A stretch of DNA of 64,000 nt from an uncultured Oscillospiraceae bacterium (GTDB lineage: Bacteria; Bacillota; Clostridia; Oscillospirales; Oscillospiraceae), in contig CAKTEB010000001.1 of the NCBI GenBank assembly GCA_934546685.1, forward strand, positions 24,933-88,932. Reading direction: 5' to 3'. Below the pieces are notes generated by a model. It worked only from the letters and a program-made list of their open reading frames with translations, was not told the origin of the DNA and ran no database searches. Position 1 is the first letter of the stretch. Each line of letters opens with the position of its first letter. The translations under genes were made by a program, and so were the position numbers. Of this stretch, positions 8,002 through 17,277 are shown piece by piece.

Positions 8002-10125
8002 TTACAGCAGGCCCATCAGGTTGAAGGCCACGATCAGACCGGAGAACACGATGGAAACCGTGGAAACCAGCTTGATGAGGATGTTCAGAGAAGGACCGGA
8101 AGTATCCTTGAAGGGATCGCCAACGGTGTCGCCGACAACAGCTGCCTTGTGCTGCTCGCTGCCCTTGCCGCCGTGGTTGCCTCTCTCGATGTACTTCTTT
8201 GCGTTATCCCATGCGCCGCCGGCGTTGGACATAAACACAGCCATAGCGAAGCCGGTGACGGATACGCCGCCCAGCAGACCAACTACGCCGGTGGGGCCCA
8301 GGATCAGGCCGGTAACAATGGGAACGATGATTGCCAGCAGAGCGGGAGCGACCATCTCGTGGAGGGCGCCCTTGGTGCACATGCCGACGCATGCCTGATA
8401 GTCAGGCTTTGCCTTGCCTTCCATGATGCCGGGGATCTCCTTAAACTGACGGCGAACCTCGGTAACGATGGTCTGAGCAGCAGTCTGCACAGCGCCCATG
8501 GTGAAGGCGGAGAAGACGAAGGTCAGCATAGCGCCGATGAACAGGCCAACCAGAACAGTGGGGCTGGTCAGGGCAAAGTTCAGGACCTCGTCGGTCTTGG
8601 TCTGCACGATGCTCACATAGGAGACCAGCAGAGCCAGAGCGGTCAGAGATGCGGAACCAATGGCGAAGCCCTTGCCGGTAGCGGCAGTGGTGTTGCCCAG
8701 GGAGTCCAGAGCGTCGGTACGGTCACGGACGAACTCAGGCAGCTCAGCCATCTCAGCGATGCCGCCGGCGTTGTCGGCCACGGGGCCGTAAGCGTCGGTA
8801 GCCAGGGTGATGCCCAGGGTGGAGAGCATGCCAACACCGGCAATGCCGATGCCGTACAGGCCCTGATTAAAGGCGGTGGTGAAGCCGCCGGCCTCGTCCA
8901 CGATGGTCAGGGAGCCGCCAGCCGCGAAGTAGGAGATCAGAACAGCGGCGCCAACGATCAGGATGGAGGAAGCAGTGGACTTCAGGCCCAGGGAGATACC
9001 GCCGATGATGATGGTGGCGGAACCGGTCTCAGAGGCTGCTGCCAGCTCCTGAGTGGGCTTGTAGGTGTCAGAGGTGTAATACTCGGTGAAGTAGCCGATG
9101 GCGCAGCCGCCAACCAGGCCGCAGAGGATGGCCACAAAGATGCCCATGCTGCCCATGATGACATAGGTCAGCACAGCGGCGCAGACAGCAGCCAGAACAG
9201 CGGCGGAATAGGTGCCGGTACGCAGAGTCTTCAGCAGGGACTTCTGGTCAGCATCCTCCTTGGTCTTGACCATGAAGGAACCGATCAGGGAGCAGACCAT
9301 GCCGGTGACAGCGATCATCAGAGGAAGCAGCATGCCCTTGAAGCCATAGCCAGCGGTAGCGGCCAGAGCGAAGGTAGCCAGGATGGAGCCAACATAGCTC
9401 TCATACAGGTCAGCGCCCATGCCAGCCACGTCGCCAACGTTGTCGCCAACGTTATCAGCGATGGTAGCGGGGTTACGGGGGTCATCCTCGGGGATGCCGG
9501 CCTCGACCTTGCCGACCAGGTCAGCGCCCACGTCGGCAGCCTTGGTGTAAATGCCGCCGCCCACACGAGCGAACAGCGCCATGAAGGACGCACCCATGCC
9601 GTTCATAACCATGATGTTGCCCAGCTCAACGGGATCGGTGATGCCGAAAGCGAAGTGCAGGATGCAGAACCACATGGTAACGTCCAGCATGCCCAGGCCC
9701 ACCACGGTGAAGCCCATGACGGAGCCGGAGGAGAAGGCTACCCGCAGGCCCTTGTTCAGGCCCTCATAAGCGGCCTGAGCGGTGCGGGCGTTGGAGTTGG
9801 TGGCGATCTTCATGCCGATAAAGCCAGCCAGCATGGAGAACACACCACCGGTGATGAACGCGAAGGGGGTGAACTTGGACAGCATCTCGCCGCCCGTGGC
9901 AAATGCCATGATGAGAAGGATCACGAACACAACGGCAAAGACCTTGCCAACGGACATGTACTGATGCTTCAGATAAGCATTAGCACCGTCACGAATGGCC
10001 TGTGCGATCTCAACCATTTTGTCGTTGCCTTCCGAGTGCTTCATAACGATGCCGCGCTGAATGAACGCAAAGATCAGTGCAACCGCAGCGCCGACGAAGC
10101 CCAACAGGAACAGGTTTTCCAACAA
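8002..10125 (-). CDS. hppA: membrane-bound ion-translocating pyrophosphatase
   Basis: Pumps H+ or Na+ across the membrane using pyrophosphate hydrolysis. About 707 residues with some 16 hydrophobic helices, typical for the family. The acidic pyrophosphate loops are present: [32 protein letters not shown] and the C-terminal [17 protein letters not shown]. Ala in [10 protein letters not shown] marks the K+-dependent branch (Lys in K+-independent enzymes). Na+ versus H+ specificity cannot be told reliably. The start is a TTG: AAGGAGTT at 10138-10131 precedes three consecutive TTG codons, and the middle one (10125-10123) has 7-nt spacing. The in-frame ATG at 10200 lies upstream of the promoter, so it cannot be used. 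Confidence 0.97.
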   Translation of the reverse strand: MLENLFLLGFVGAAVALIFAFIQRGIVMKHSEGNDKMVEIAQAIRDGANAYLKHQYMSVGKVFAVVFVILLIMAFATGGEMLSKFTPFAFITGGVFSMLAGFIGMKIATNSNARTAQAAYEGLNKGLRVAFSSGSVMGFTVVGLGMLDVTMWFCILHFAFGITDPVELGNIMVMNGMGASFMALFARVGGGIYTKAADVGADLVGKVEAGIPEDDPRNPATIADNVGDNVGDVAGMGADLYESYVGSILATFALAATAGYGFKGMLLPLMIAVTGMVCSLIGSFMVKTKEDADQKSLLKTLRTGTYSAAVLAAVCAAVLTYVIMGSMGIFVAILCGLVGGCAIGYFTEYYTSDTYKPTQELAAASETGSATIIIGGISLGLKSTASSILIVGAAVLISYFAAGGSLTIVDEAGGFTTAFNQGLYGIGIAGVGMLSTLGITLATDAYGPVADNAGGIAEMAELPEFVRDRTDALDSLGNTTAATGKGFAIGSASLTALALLVSYVSIVQTKTDEVLNFALTSPTVLVGLFIGAMLTFVFSAFTMGAVQTAAQTIVTEVRRQFKEIPGIMEGKAKPDYQACVGMCTKGALHEMVAPALLAIIVPIVTGLILGPTGVVGLLGGVSVTGFAMAVFMSNAGGAWDNAKKYIERGNHGGKGSEQHKAAVVGDTVGDPFKDTSGPSLNILIKLVSTVSIVFSGLIVAFNLMGLL

Positions 10126-10159
10126 CAAACAACTCCTTACTATGTAATATTGCCCACCT

Positions 10160-10188
10160 ATTCTACCAGCATCTTTAAGGGATTGCAA
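10160..10188 (-). promoter_or_regulatory. promoter of hppA
   Basis: Minus strand TTGCAA (10188-10183), 17-bp spacer, TAGAAT (10165-10160); transcription would begin near 10152. Confidence 0.8.
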
Positions 10189-10312
10189 TAGTTTCTGCAT
10201 GATTTTTCACAAAACCGGCGAAGCATCCAAATTTGCTCCAAAAAGCCACATTAAAACTGACCGCGGAATCATGCAGTTTGCCAGGAAGCCGCCGGTCCCA
10301 ACGGATTTCCCC

Positions 10313-10341
10313 TTGTATTTTCCCGTGAAATAGCATATAGT
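10313..10341 (+). promoter_or_regulatory. promoter of the small unknown gene
   Basis: TTGTAT (10313-10318), 17-bp spacer, TATAGT (10336-10341). Confidence 0.7.
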
Positions 10342-10389
10342 CAATTCATACAAGCCATCGATCTTCGACCTTATTAAGGAGGGCCAACT

Positions 10390-10629
10390 ATGTCTTCTGC
10401 GATTCAAGAGATCTCCCTTACCACCATCACCCAGCGCACTGGCTTTCGGGGCCGGAAGCAAAAACATGATGAGGCCATCTGCCTCAAAACCGGCGGCGGC
10501 AGCATTTTCCTCCGGAAAAGCGCCGTGGAGGACGCGGGAAACAGCTGGAAACTGCTGACCCGGCGTCTTGAGACCCTGGCTCAGGAAAAATCCATTCCCT
10601 TTACGGACGAGAGGGAGGAGACCCTGTAA
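10390..10629 (+). CDS. 79-residue protein of unknown function
   Basis: I do not recognise this protein. It is small, soluble and charged, with no signal peptide or membrane segment. The start is threonine-rich (SLTTITQRTGFRGRKQKHDE), the middle is Gly-rich (CLKTGGGSIFLRK), and the C-terminal half is predicted helical and ends in acidic residues (DEREETL). It is very likely a real gene: AAGGAGGG lies 7 nt before the ATG and there is a good promoter upstream. It has its own transcript between hppA (divergent) and the carboxypeptidase gene. No terminator is evident in the ~85 bp before the next gene, so read-through is possible. Confidence 0.72.
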   Translation: MSSAIQEISLTTITQRTGFRGRKQKHDEAICLKTGGGSIFLRKSAVEDAGNSWKLLTRRLETLAQEKSIPFTDEREETL

Positions 10630-10715
10630 TTTCCCGTAATCTTTTTTCCTTCCGCCATTTTTCCCGCAACATTATCCCCTGACTCTGCGACTATATGGGT
10701 AAAGGGGGTAATTTC

Positions 10716-11723
10716 ATGGATCTTCACGTTTCCGGCCCAAACGCCGACACCGTCTACATCCGCCATACCGCCGTCCAGCGAAGGCAGCAGAGGAAGCGCC
10801 TTCGGCGCAAGCAGCAGGTCTCCGTGCTGTTGCTCCTGCTGGCCGGGATCCTGCTGGCTGCCGCACGTCCCGGCCGCCATGCCGCCCAGGACAGTGCAGT
10901 GGAAAGCGCGCAGACGAATTCCATCGCCGCAGTATCTACTCAAGCCGTGCCGGAGCTCACTCTTTGTGAAGCGGACAAGGATACGCTGGCCCTGGGGGAG
11001 CTCAGCCTGGTGTCCAATGCCCACCCCTGCACGTTTCCGGATGGACTGGATCTGGTCAGCGTCTATGAGTCCCGGAATAATTCCTATTCTCTGCGCTCCA
11101 CAGACATCCAGCTGTGCCGCAGCGTCATGGGGCCCCTGAATCAGCTCTGCCAGGCCTTCCGTGACGCCACAGGCAATGGGGATCTTCTGGTCTGCGCGGG
11201 CTACCGCTCCCGTCAGGAGCAGCAGGAGCTCTGGGACAAGGCCATGGCTGCCCACGGCGAGGCCTATACCCGGCAGTATTTCTCCCAGCCCGGGGCCAGC
11301 GAGCACCATACAGGACTGGCCGTGGATTTCTCCTTATATAATATAGAGACGCAGCAGGCCTATGAGTTCGACGGCTCTGAGGCCAGCGACTGGATGCTGG
11401 AGAACTGCTGGAAATATGGTTTTATCCAGCGCTATCCATCTGATAAAGTGGATATCACCGGTATCAGCGAGGAGACCTGGCATTTCCGCTATGTGGGGGA
11501 GCCCCATGCGGCGCTGATGCACCAGATGGGATTATGTCTGGAGGAATACATAGCGCTGCTCCAGCGCTATCCCTGGGACGGTGAGCACCTGACCGAAACC
11601 GTGGACGGCGCAGAATATGAGCTCTGGTACTGCCCGGAGGACAGCGTTTACGTTCCCACGCGGGGGGACTACACCCTGTCCGGGGACAACCAGGGCGGCT
11701 GCATCGTTACCCTCCGGCGATAG
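10716..11723 (+). CDS. membrane-anchored D-alanyl-D-alanine carboxypeptidase (VanY/M15B)
   Basis: Trims the terminal D-Ala from peptidoglycan stems, outside the cell. The 335-residue protein has a basic N-terminus, one membrane anchor at about residues 35-50, a linker, then an M15B domain (about 130-275). Zinc ligands are visible as SEHHTGLAVD (His197, Asp204) and ETWHFRY (catalytic Glu253, His256). The start at 10716 is preferred over an ATG 21 nt upstream because AAAGGGGGT sits between them. The C-terminal ~65 residues after the catalytic domain (ALLQRYPWDGEHL to the end) are a small extra domain of unknown role. No vancomycin-resistance genes are nearby, so housekeeping wall trimming is likely. 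Confidence 0.9.
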   Translation: MDLHVSGPNADTVYIRHTAVQRRQQRKRLRRKQQVSVLLLLLAGILLAAARPGRHAAQDSAVESAQTNSIAAVSTQAVPELTLCEADKDTLALGELSLVSNAHPCTFPDGLDLVSVYESRNNSYSLRSTDIQLCRSVMGPLNQLCQAFRDATGNGDLLVCAGYRSRQEQQELWDKAMAAHGEAYTRQYFSQPGASEHHTGLAVDFSLYNIETQQAYEFDGSEASDWMLENCWKYGFIQRYPSDKVDITGISEETWHFRYVGEPHAALMHQMGLCLEEYIALLQRYPWDGEHLTETVDGAEYELWYCPEDSVYVPTRGDYTLSGDNQGGCIVTLRR

Positions 11724-11795
11724 TTCAATTTTCAACTTTTCGGTATCACTTTTTGACTCTATTTCATTTTTGATAGTCAGCGCAGGGATTGAATC

Positions 11796-11824
11796 TTGTT
11801 GCGGCCTCCAACAATTCGTATACT
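11796..11824 (+). promoter_or_regulatory. promoter of solute-binding lipoprotein gene
   Basis: TTGTTG (11796-11801), 17-bp spacer, TATACT (11819-11824), 54 bp before the ATG. Confidence 0.7.
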
Positions 11825-11877
11825 GAATGTGAACGGGCCTGTCACCCGATCCATCACGAAGAAAAGGAGTGCTGCCA

Positions 11878-13689
11878 ATGAAAAAGAAGTTCCTTGCCAT
11901 GCTTCTGGCTCTGGGCATGCTCACCGGTCTGATGGCCGGATGCGGCGGCAATGCCGTCTCCTCCGCCGCGCCGGAGCCTGCCCAATCGGCAGAAGCACCC
12001 CCGGAAGAGACCTCCGCTCCGGCGCCCGCCGAAGCTCCTTCTGTGAAGGAAGTCTCTTCCCCTGAGAGCTCCGCCGCTGACGGCGAGACCATCTCCGGCT
12101 GGCCCGCCAATCCCCTGGGGAATGTGGACCTGCCCCTGACCGACGACCCAGTCACCGTGACCATGTGGATGGGCGTCAATCCCAACGTTCTGAAGATCAC
12201 CGAGGACATCGGCAACGACTGCGCCCTCTGGAATGAGTTGGCCACCCGTACCGGCGTCAACCTGGACTTCACCGTGGTGAACCCTGACACTGAGTCTGAG
12301 AAGTTCAACCTGATGGTGGCCTCCAACGATCTTTCCGACATCATCTCCAACGCCACTACCCTCTACACCAACGGCGGCGAGGCGGCCATCGCCGATGAGA
12401 TTCTCATCGACCATCTGCCCTACCTCACCGAGGAGCTGACCCCCCAGATCTGCAAGCTCATGGAGGCCTATCCCGATGCGGTGTCCGAGGCCCTCACCGA
12501 GAGCGGCTGGCTGGCCGGCATGCCCCAGCTGAGCATGCAGACCGAGACCACCCAGACCTTCGGCCCCATGATCCGCAAGGATTGGCTGACCGACCTGGGC
12601 CTGGATATCCCCGAGACCTATGACGAGCTCCACGAGGTGCTCAAGGCCTTTAAGGAGCAGAAGGGCGCGGACGCACCCCTGCTGCTCAACTATGCCGCCA
12701 CCGGTATCAACAACGGCCTGGTACAAGGCTATGGCATCAACGGTCTGGTGGCCGACGCCGCCATGTCCGAGCCCTTCTATCAGGTGGATGACACCGTCAT
12801 GTACGGCCCCATCCAGCCGGAATTCAAGGACTATCTGACCATGATCCACGACTGGTACGCCGAGGGCCTCATCTGGCAGGATTTCATGTCCTACACCGAC
12901 TTCCAGAATCCTCCCACCGATGTGATCCTGGCAGACCGTGCGGGCGTGTTCTACGCCGAGGTCACCTACATCGCCACCCTGGAGGACGCCTCCAACACCG
13001 AGGGCTTCGAGCTGGTGGCCCTGCCCGATTTCGTGCAGAAGTCCGGGGATAAGATTCCCTTCAAGGAGGAGCGTGCCTACGCCGCCTCCACCCCCTGGTC
13101 CATCTCCACTCAGTGCGAGTGCCCGGAGCTGCTGATGCAGTGGTGCAACTATATGTACACCGACGAGGGCGCGCTGCTGTGCAACTATGGCATCGAGGGC
13201 GAGAGCTTCAACTATGATGAGAACCATGTGCCGGTGTTCACCGACCTGGTGCTAAACAACCCCGACATGTCCACCACCGTGGCCCTGTTTATGTACTGCC
13301 TGGACCGCGGCCCCTTCTACCGGGATGAGACCCGCGAGCAGTCCGGCTACACCCAGGCTCAGAAGGAAGCCAGCTCCATTTGGCAGAGCAATGTAGAGGT
13401 TGGCCGGGGCATCGGCTCCACCTCCCTCAACACGGAAGAATCCGACCATGTGAACCAGTTCTACGGCGACATCAAGACCTACATTGAGCAGTCCGTGCTG
13501 GAGTTCGTCATCGGCAACCGGGATCTTTCCGAGTTCGACGCCTATGTGGAGCACATCGAGGGCATGAACATTGACGAGGTCACCGCCTGCTATCAGGACG
13601 CCTACCAGCGATATCTCAACGGCGAAGTGTCGGCGGCTCCCGCCGGACCTCCCGGGCCTCCCCCGGACGGCGCGCCCCCACCTCCGTAA
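11878..13689 (+). CDS. large solute-binding lipoprotein with proline-rich tail
   Basis: A 603-residue lipoprotein; lipobox LMAGC with Cys22, then an Ala/Pro/Glu-rich spacer to about residue 75. The body is a family-1 extracellular solute-binding fold of the large LipO type, with VTVTMWMGVNPN, a MIRKDWLTDLGLDIPETYDE block and a C-terminal GDIKTYIEQSVLEFVIGN helix. It is paralogous to the proteins at 4081 and 53549. The last 16 residues are almost only Pro, Gly and Ala (ending DGAPPPP), which is odd for a binding protein and may be a wall-spanning or interaction tail. No permease or ATPase adjoins it. AAAAGGAG precedes the ATG; promoter and terminator make it monocistronic. Confidence 0.88.
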   Translation: MKKKFLAMLLALGMLTGLMAGCGGNAVSSAAPEPAQSAEAPPEETSAPAPAEAPSVKEVSSPESSAADGETISGWPANPLGNVDLPLTDDPVTVTMWMGVNPNVLKITEDIGNDCALWNELATRTGVNLDFTVVNPDTESEKFNLMVASNDLSDIISNATTLYTNGGEAAIADEILIDHLPYLTEELTPQICKLMEAYPDAVSEALTESGWLAGMPQLSMQTETTQTFGPMIRKDWLTDLGLDIPETYDELHEVLKAFKEQKGADAPLLLNYAATGINNGLVQGYGINGLVADAAMSEPFYQVDDTVMYGPIQPEFKDYLTMIHDWYAEGLIWQDFMSYTDFQNPPTDVILADRAGVFYAEVTYIATLEDASNTEGFELVALPDFVQKSGDKIPFKEERAYAASTPWSISTQCECPELLMQWCNYMYTDEGALLCNYGIEGESFNYDENHVPVFTDLVLNNPDMSTTVALFMYCLDRGPFYRDETREQSGYTQAQKEASSIWQSNVEVGRGIGSTSLNTEESDHVNQFYGDIKTYIEQSVLEFVIGNRDLSEFDAYVEHIEGMNIDEVTACYQDAYQRYLNGEVSAAPAGPPGPPPDGAPPPP

Positions 13690-13733
13690 CCCCGGCACAT
13701 TTCATTTGATCCATTTCTTTGGATCCTCCTACA

Positions 13734-13767
13734 GATTCCCGAACCAGGACAGGCTGGTTCGGGAATC
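13734..13767 (+). terminator. terminator of the solute-binding gene
   Basis: Perfect 14-bp stem (13734-13747 with 13754-13767) and a 6-nt loop, with a T run a few bases later. Confidence 0.8.
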
Positions 13768-13814
13768 CCGTCGTTTTCAGGCAAAATTTCCCCACACTTT
13801 CTCTCGGATTCGTA

Positions 13815-13843
13815 TTGCAATTTTTCTCTGTTTTTCATACAAT
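13815..13843 (+). promoter_or_regulatory. promoter of the SLH carboxypeptidase gene
   Basis: TTGCAA (13815-13820), 17-bp spacer, TACAAT (13838-13843), about 75 bp before the ATG. Confidence 0.7.
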
Positions 13844-13919
13844 AAAGTCGAATTTTTTGCAACGGGCCGCCCAAAAAGTCCGTCTTTATAGATAGGAACA
13901 AACATGAGGAGGAACCACC

Positions 13920-16298
13920 ATGAAACGGAAACTATACGTTGTCTGCCTGTTTCTGCTGTCTGTGCTCCTGTGCGCGGGCTATGCCGGAGCCTATGACAGC
14001 TCGAACCTCACCATTCCCTCCAGCGCCACCGCCATCCAGTACGGCACCTCCGGTGCGGGCCGCCCGCTGATGGCGTATCGGTTTGGAGATGGGAAGAACG
14101 TCATGGTCTTAGGCTATGAGATCCATGGCTATGAGGACAACTTCGACAAAGACGGCGGAGCTCTGGTCTGGGCCGCCGGTCAGATGATGGACCAGCTGCA
14201 TCAAAATCTCACCCTGCTGGACGAATATGACTGGACCGTCTATGTGCTGCCCTCCATGAACCCCGACGGTCTCATTGACGGCTACTCCAACAACGGTCCT
14301 GGCCGTCTGACCACCACCTACATAGACTCCAGCGGCAATCTCTCCTCCGCCCACGGCGTAGACATGAACCGGAGCTTCCCCACCGGCTGGAAGCGGAATA
14401 CCTCCAATCGGAATTATACCGGCCCTGCGCCTCTGGCCTCCATGGAATGCGCCGCCCTGGCAAAGTTCGTCCAGGACGTGAAGGGCAGCGGTGTCAATAT
14501 GTGCTTCGATGTCCACGGCTGGTTTTCCCAGATCATTACCTCCAACGGCAAGGACAGCACGCTTTTTAATACGCTGCACAGCGCCTTCCCCGGCAATTCC
14601 TATTCCAGCTGCCGGAACGGAAGCGGCTATTTCACCGCCTACACCACCGCGCTGGGCTATATCTCCTGCCTGTTTGAGTATCCCGGCAACGTGTGGAGCT
14701 TCTCCGGCTTCCAGCGCAGCGGCTACTGCGAGAAATTCAACGGCGCTATTTTGTCTCTGGTCAAATCCTACGGCCAGTATAATCCCACCGTTTACACCGT
14801 TGCCACCCGGACCCAGGGCGCAGGATCCGGCAGTGTCTCCGGCGGCGGCTCCGTTCGCTCTGGTCATAAGGTCACGCTGACGGCGGCGGCCTCTCAGGGC
14901 TCCGTCTTTGCGGGCTGGTATGACGAAACCGGCAAGCAGCTCTCCGCCGATGCCAGCTACAGCTTCACTGTCACCAGCGACGTCACCGTATATGCCCGGT
15001 TTGAGCTGCCCGTCACCGCCTCCGTCACGGTCAAGGGCACTGGCAGCGTCACCGGTGCCGGGGATTACGCCTCCGGCAGTACCGTAAAGCTGGAAGCCGC
15101 CCCCTCGTCCGGGTATTACTTCCTGGGCTGGTATGACGGAAACGGCAAGGTACTTTCCACCGACGCCACCTACAGCTTCACGATTCAGAATAATGTATCC
15201 ATCCGGGCCCAGTTCGGTGCCGAGATCACCGCCCTGGCCTCCCGCAGTGGCTCCGTCACCGGCGCCGGTGTGCTTCCCCAGGACGCCGCCGCCACCCTCA
15301 CCGCAGTACCTCAGGAGGGCCACACGCTCCAGGGCTGGTATGATCTGAGCGGCAATCTGCTCTCCACAGAGCCCAGCTACAGCTTCACCGTGGGCCAGGC
15401 CCAGACCGTGGTGGCCATCTTCTCCGATGACCGGTTCTATGATCTGAAATCCGAGGACTGGTTCCTGGACAACGTCAACGAGGCCATCAGCCGGAAGCTG
15501 GTGCAGGGCATGACCACCATCAGCTTCGGCCCTGACTTCACCATGACCCGGGCCCAGGTGGTCATGATCCTCTCCAGAATGGAGCAGGCGGACACCGCCG
15601 CCGCCACGCCCTGCCACTTCCGGGACGTGGATCAGAGCCAATGGTATGCGGGTGCGGTGAACTGGGCCTATGAGAACCATATCGTTCTGGGCATGTCTGA
15701 CACCAGCTTTGCTCCGGACGCGCCCATCACCCGCCAGCAGTTTATGACCATGCTTGTCCGGTATCTCACGGACGTAAAGGGCCTGAAGCTGGATGCCAAG
15801 GATCTGAGCTTCCAGGATCAGTCTTCTATCGCCGATTGGGCCCTGGATGCCGTAAAGAAGGCCGTGTCCATCAAGCTGGTGGAGGGCTATCCCGATGGCA
15901 CCTTCCAGCCGGACAATCAGCTGCCCCGAAAGGAAGGCGTCACCGTGCTGGTGCGCCTAGCCAAGTACCTAGAGGCTCAGGAGCTCGTGAAGGAGCCTGA
16001 AACCGAGGATAAGACGGAAGATAAGCCCGAGAACACGGCTGAAGATTCCTCCAAGACGGAGACCGAGGGCAAGGCTGAGGATGCCTCCAAGACGGAGACT
16101 GAGGATAGATCCAAGACCGAGGACACCGCAACCCCCACGGCCGATCCTCAAGCAGTTCCTGAAGCCGCCTCTGTGACGGAACCCACACCGGAAACGGCAC
16201 CGGATGCGTCGGAATCTTCCCCTGGGCCCCAGAGCGCAGAGTCCCCGGCTCCTGCCGAGACCTCCGCTCCGGATGCGGAATCCGCCGCAGAAAGCTAA
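13920..16298 (+). CDS. secreted SLH-anchored M14 zinc carboxypeptidase with B-repeats
   Basis: A 792-residue surface protease. Signal peptide residues 1-24; M14 peptidase about 45-285 with all key residues: His69/Glu72 (HGYE), NPDG at 114, DMNRSFP (Asn150, Arg151), zinc His199 (DVHGW) and catalytic Glu253 (LFEYPG). Next come three InlB/Listeria-type beta-repeats (about 293-362, 367-432, 437-502), each with a GWYD core. Then three SLH domains (about 505-556, 566-620, 628-685) that bind wall polysaccharide, and a ~105-residue acidic Glu/Thr/Lys/Ser/Pro tail with DASKTETED-like repeats. M14 relatives in Firmicutes cleave gamma-D-Glu-diaminopimelate or peptides; the substrate here is open. AGGAGGAA precedes the ATG. 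Confidence 0.95.
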   Translation: MKRKLYVVCLFLLSVLLCAGYAGAYDSSNLTIPSSATAIQYGTSGAGRPLMAYRFGDGKNVMVLGYEIHGYEDNFDKDGGALVWAAGQMMDQLHQNLTLLDEYDWTVYVLPSMNPDGLIDGYSNNGPGRLTTTYIDSSGNLSSAHGVDMNRSFPTGWKRNTSNRNYTGPAPLASMECAALAKFVQDVKGSGVNMCFDVHGWFSQIITSNGKDSTLFNTLHSAFPGNSYSSCRNGSGYFTAYTTALGYISCLFEYPGNVWSFSGFQRSGYCEKFNGAILSLVKSYGQYNPTVYTVATRTQGAGSGSVSGGGSVRSGHKVTLTAAASQGSVFAGWYDETGKQLSADASYSFTVTSDVTVYARFELPVTASVTVKGTGSVTGAGDYASGSTVKLEAAPSSGYYFLGWYDGNGKVLSTDATYSFTIQNNVSIRAQFGAEITALASRSGSVTGAGVLPQDAAATLTAVPQEGHTLQGWYDLSGNLLSTEPSYSFTVGQAQTVVAIFSDDRFYDLKSEDWFLDNVNEAISRKLVQGMTTISFGPDFTMTRAQVVMILSRMEQADTAAATPCHFRDVDQSQWYAGAVNWAYENHIVLGMSDTSFAPDAPITRQQFMTMLVRYLTDVKGLKLDAKDLSFQDQSSIADWALDAVKKAVSIKLVEGYPDGTFQPDNQLPRKEGVTVLVRLAKYLEAQELVKEPETEDKTEDKPENTAEDSSKTETEGKAEDASKTETEDRSKTEDTATPTADPQAVPEAASVTEPTPETAPDASESSPGPQSAESPAPAETSAPDAESAAES

Positions 16299-16304
16299 AA
16301 ATAT

Positions 16305-16346
16305 CGCGCCGCCATTTCCCAGCCGGGAGATGGCGGCGCGTTTTTT
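16305..16346 (+). terminator. strong terminator of the SLH carboxypeptidase gene
   Basis: 16-bp stem with one G-T wobble (16305-16320 with 16325-16340), a 4-nt loop and six T. Confidence 0.92.
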
Positions 16347-16356
16347 CTTCGCTATG

Positions 16357-17277
16357 TTATGCTTTGACCGCTGCGCCCCAGACGGCCTTCGGCCCAAAGA
16401 ACCGCAGCCGCCCCGGCTGCACGGTGATGGTGGTATCGCTGCTGAGGATCAGCTCGCCGTCCAGATTCACCGGCTCCTTCTCCGGGGTCAGGATCCGAAC
16501 GGAGGTGGTGCGGTAGTGGGAAATGAGCTCCGGATAGTCGCTGTAATGGCCCTTCTGATAGGCGGCGATGACCCGGGCTACCGTGAGCCGTGAGACCTTT
16601 TTCACCAGCAGCACATCCAGGAGGCCGTCGGTGCTGTCCGCCTCCGGCACCGGATGGAAGGAGCCCCCATACCAGCTGCCGTTGCACACGCAGGCCAGGG
16701 TCATGTCCTCGTCCACCGGCTCCGCCCCGGGGATCTCCACCCGGCAGGGCTTCACCACGCCCCGAACCAAATTCACCGCCACACTGGCCAGATACGCTCT
16801 GGGACCCGAAAGCAGGGGCATATGCCGATACCGGTCGATCTGGGTGCCGATCCGGGCATCAAAGCCCACGGAGCACACGTTCACCGCCGTCTTTCCGCCG
16901 CAGTCCATAAGATCCAGAGGGATCTCCCGGATATCTGCGTACTGCGCCATGTCCCCAAATGCCTCCGGATGCGGAAACTGCTTGATAAAGTCGTTGCCGG
17001 AGCCCATGGGCAGACAAGTCACCGCCAGGTTTGGATGGGCCGCCGCACCGGTGACCACCTCGTTAAGGGTGCCGTCGCCGCCGCAGGCATAGATCCGGAG
17101 CTCCTGGCCGGAGCGTCCCGCCGCCTCCGCCAGCGCCCGAAGGTCTCCAGGCCGGCTGGAGGTATGGAGATCGCAGGGCTCGCCGGTGATATGCTCCAGC
17201 TGCCGAGCCGCCGCCTCTGCCGCCCGCTCCGGGCTCTCCTTGCCCGCCGCGGGATTTACCAGGAAGAGATGCTTCAT
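16357..17277 (-). CDS. diacylglycerol/lipid kinase family protein
   Basis: Phosphorylates a lipid such as diacylglycerol or undecaprenol using ATP (DagK/YegS family, exact substrate unproven). The 306-residue protein has the usual length, the N-terminal FLVNPAAGK, the nucleotide motif GGDGT at 66-70, GSGNDF at 92-97 and the late VNLDGE motif. Its start overlaps the MATE stop by 4 nt (ATGA), so it is the last gene of the AraC-MATE-kinase operon. Linking a lipid kinase with an exporter suggests an envelope response (inference). Confidence 0.92.
   Translation of the reverse strand: MKHLFLVNPAAGKESPERAAEAAARQLEHITGEPCDLHTSSRPGDLRALAEAAGRSGQELRIYACGGDGTLNEVVTGAAAHPNLAVTCLPMGSGNDFIKQFPHPEAFGDMAQYADIREIPLDLMDCGGKTAVNVCSVGFDARIGTQIDRYRHMPLLSGPRAYLASVAVNLVRGVVKPCRVEIPGAEPVDEDMTLACVCNGSWYGGSFHPVPEADSTDGLLDVLLVKKVSRLTVARVIAAYQKGHYSDYPELISHYRTTSVRILTPEKEPVNLDGELILSSDTTITVQPGRLRFFGPKAVWGAAVKA

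Noticed and set aside
8002..10125. Firm assignment of hppA as Na+ or H+ pump
   Set aside because: The K+-dependent Ala is clear, but ion specificity depends on residues I could not place confidently by eye.
7996..10191. 731-codon open frame on the plus strand
   Set aside because: It is antisense to hppA, which has all family motifs; the composition (His, Gln, Gly-rich) is that of a shadow frame in GC-rich DNA.
10126..10200. ATG start for hppA at 10200
   Set aside because: It lies upstream of the predicted promoter and has no ribosome binding site.
10716..11723. Vancomycin-resistance gene
   Set aside because: Only the VanY-type peptidase is present; no vanH, vanA or vanX ligase or dipeptidase genes, and such peptidases are common housekeeping enzymes.
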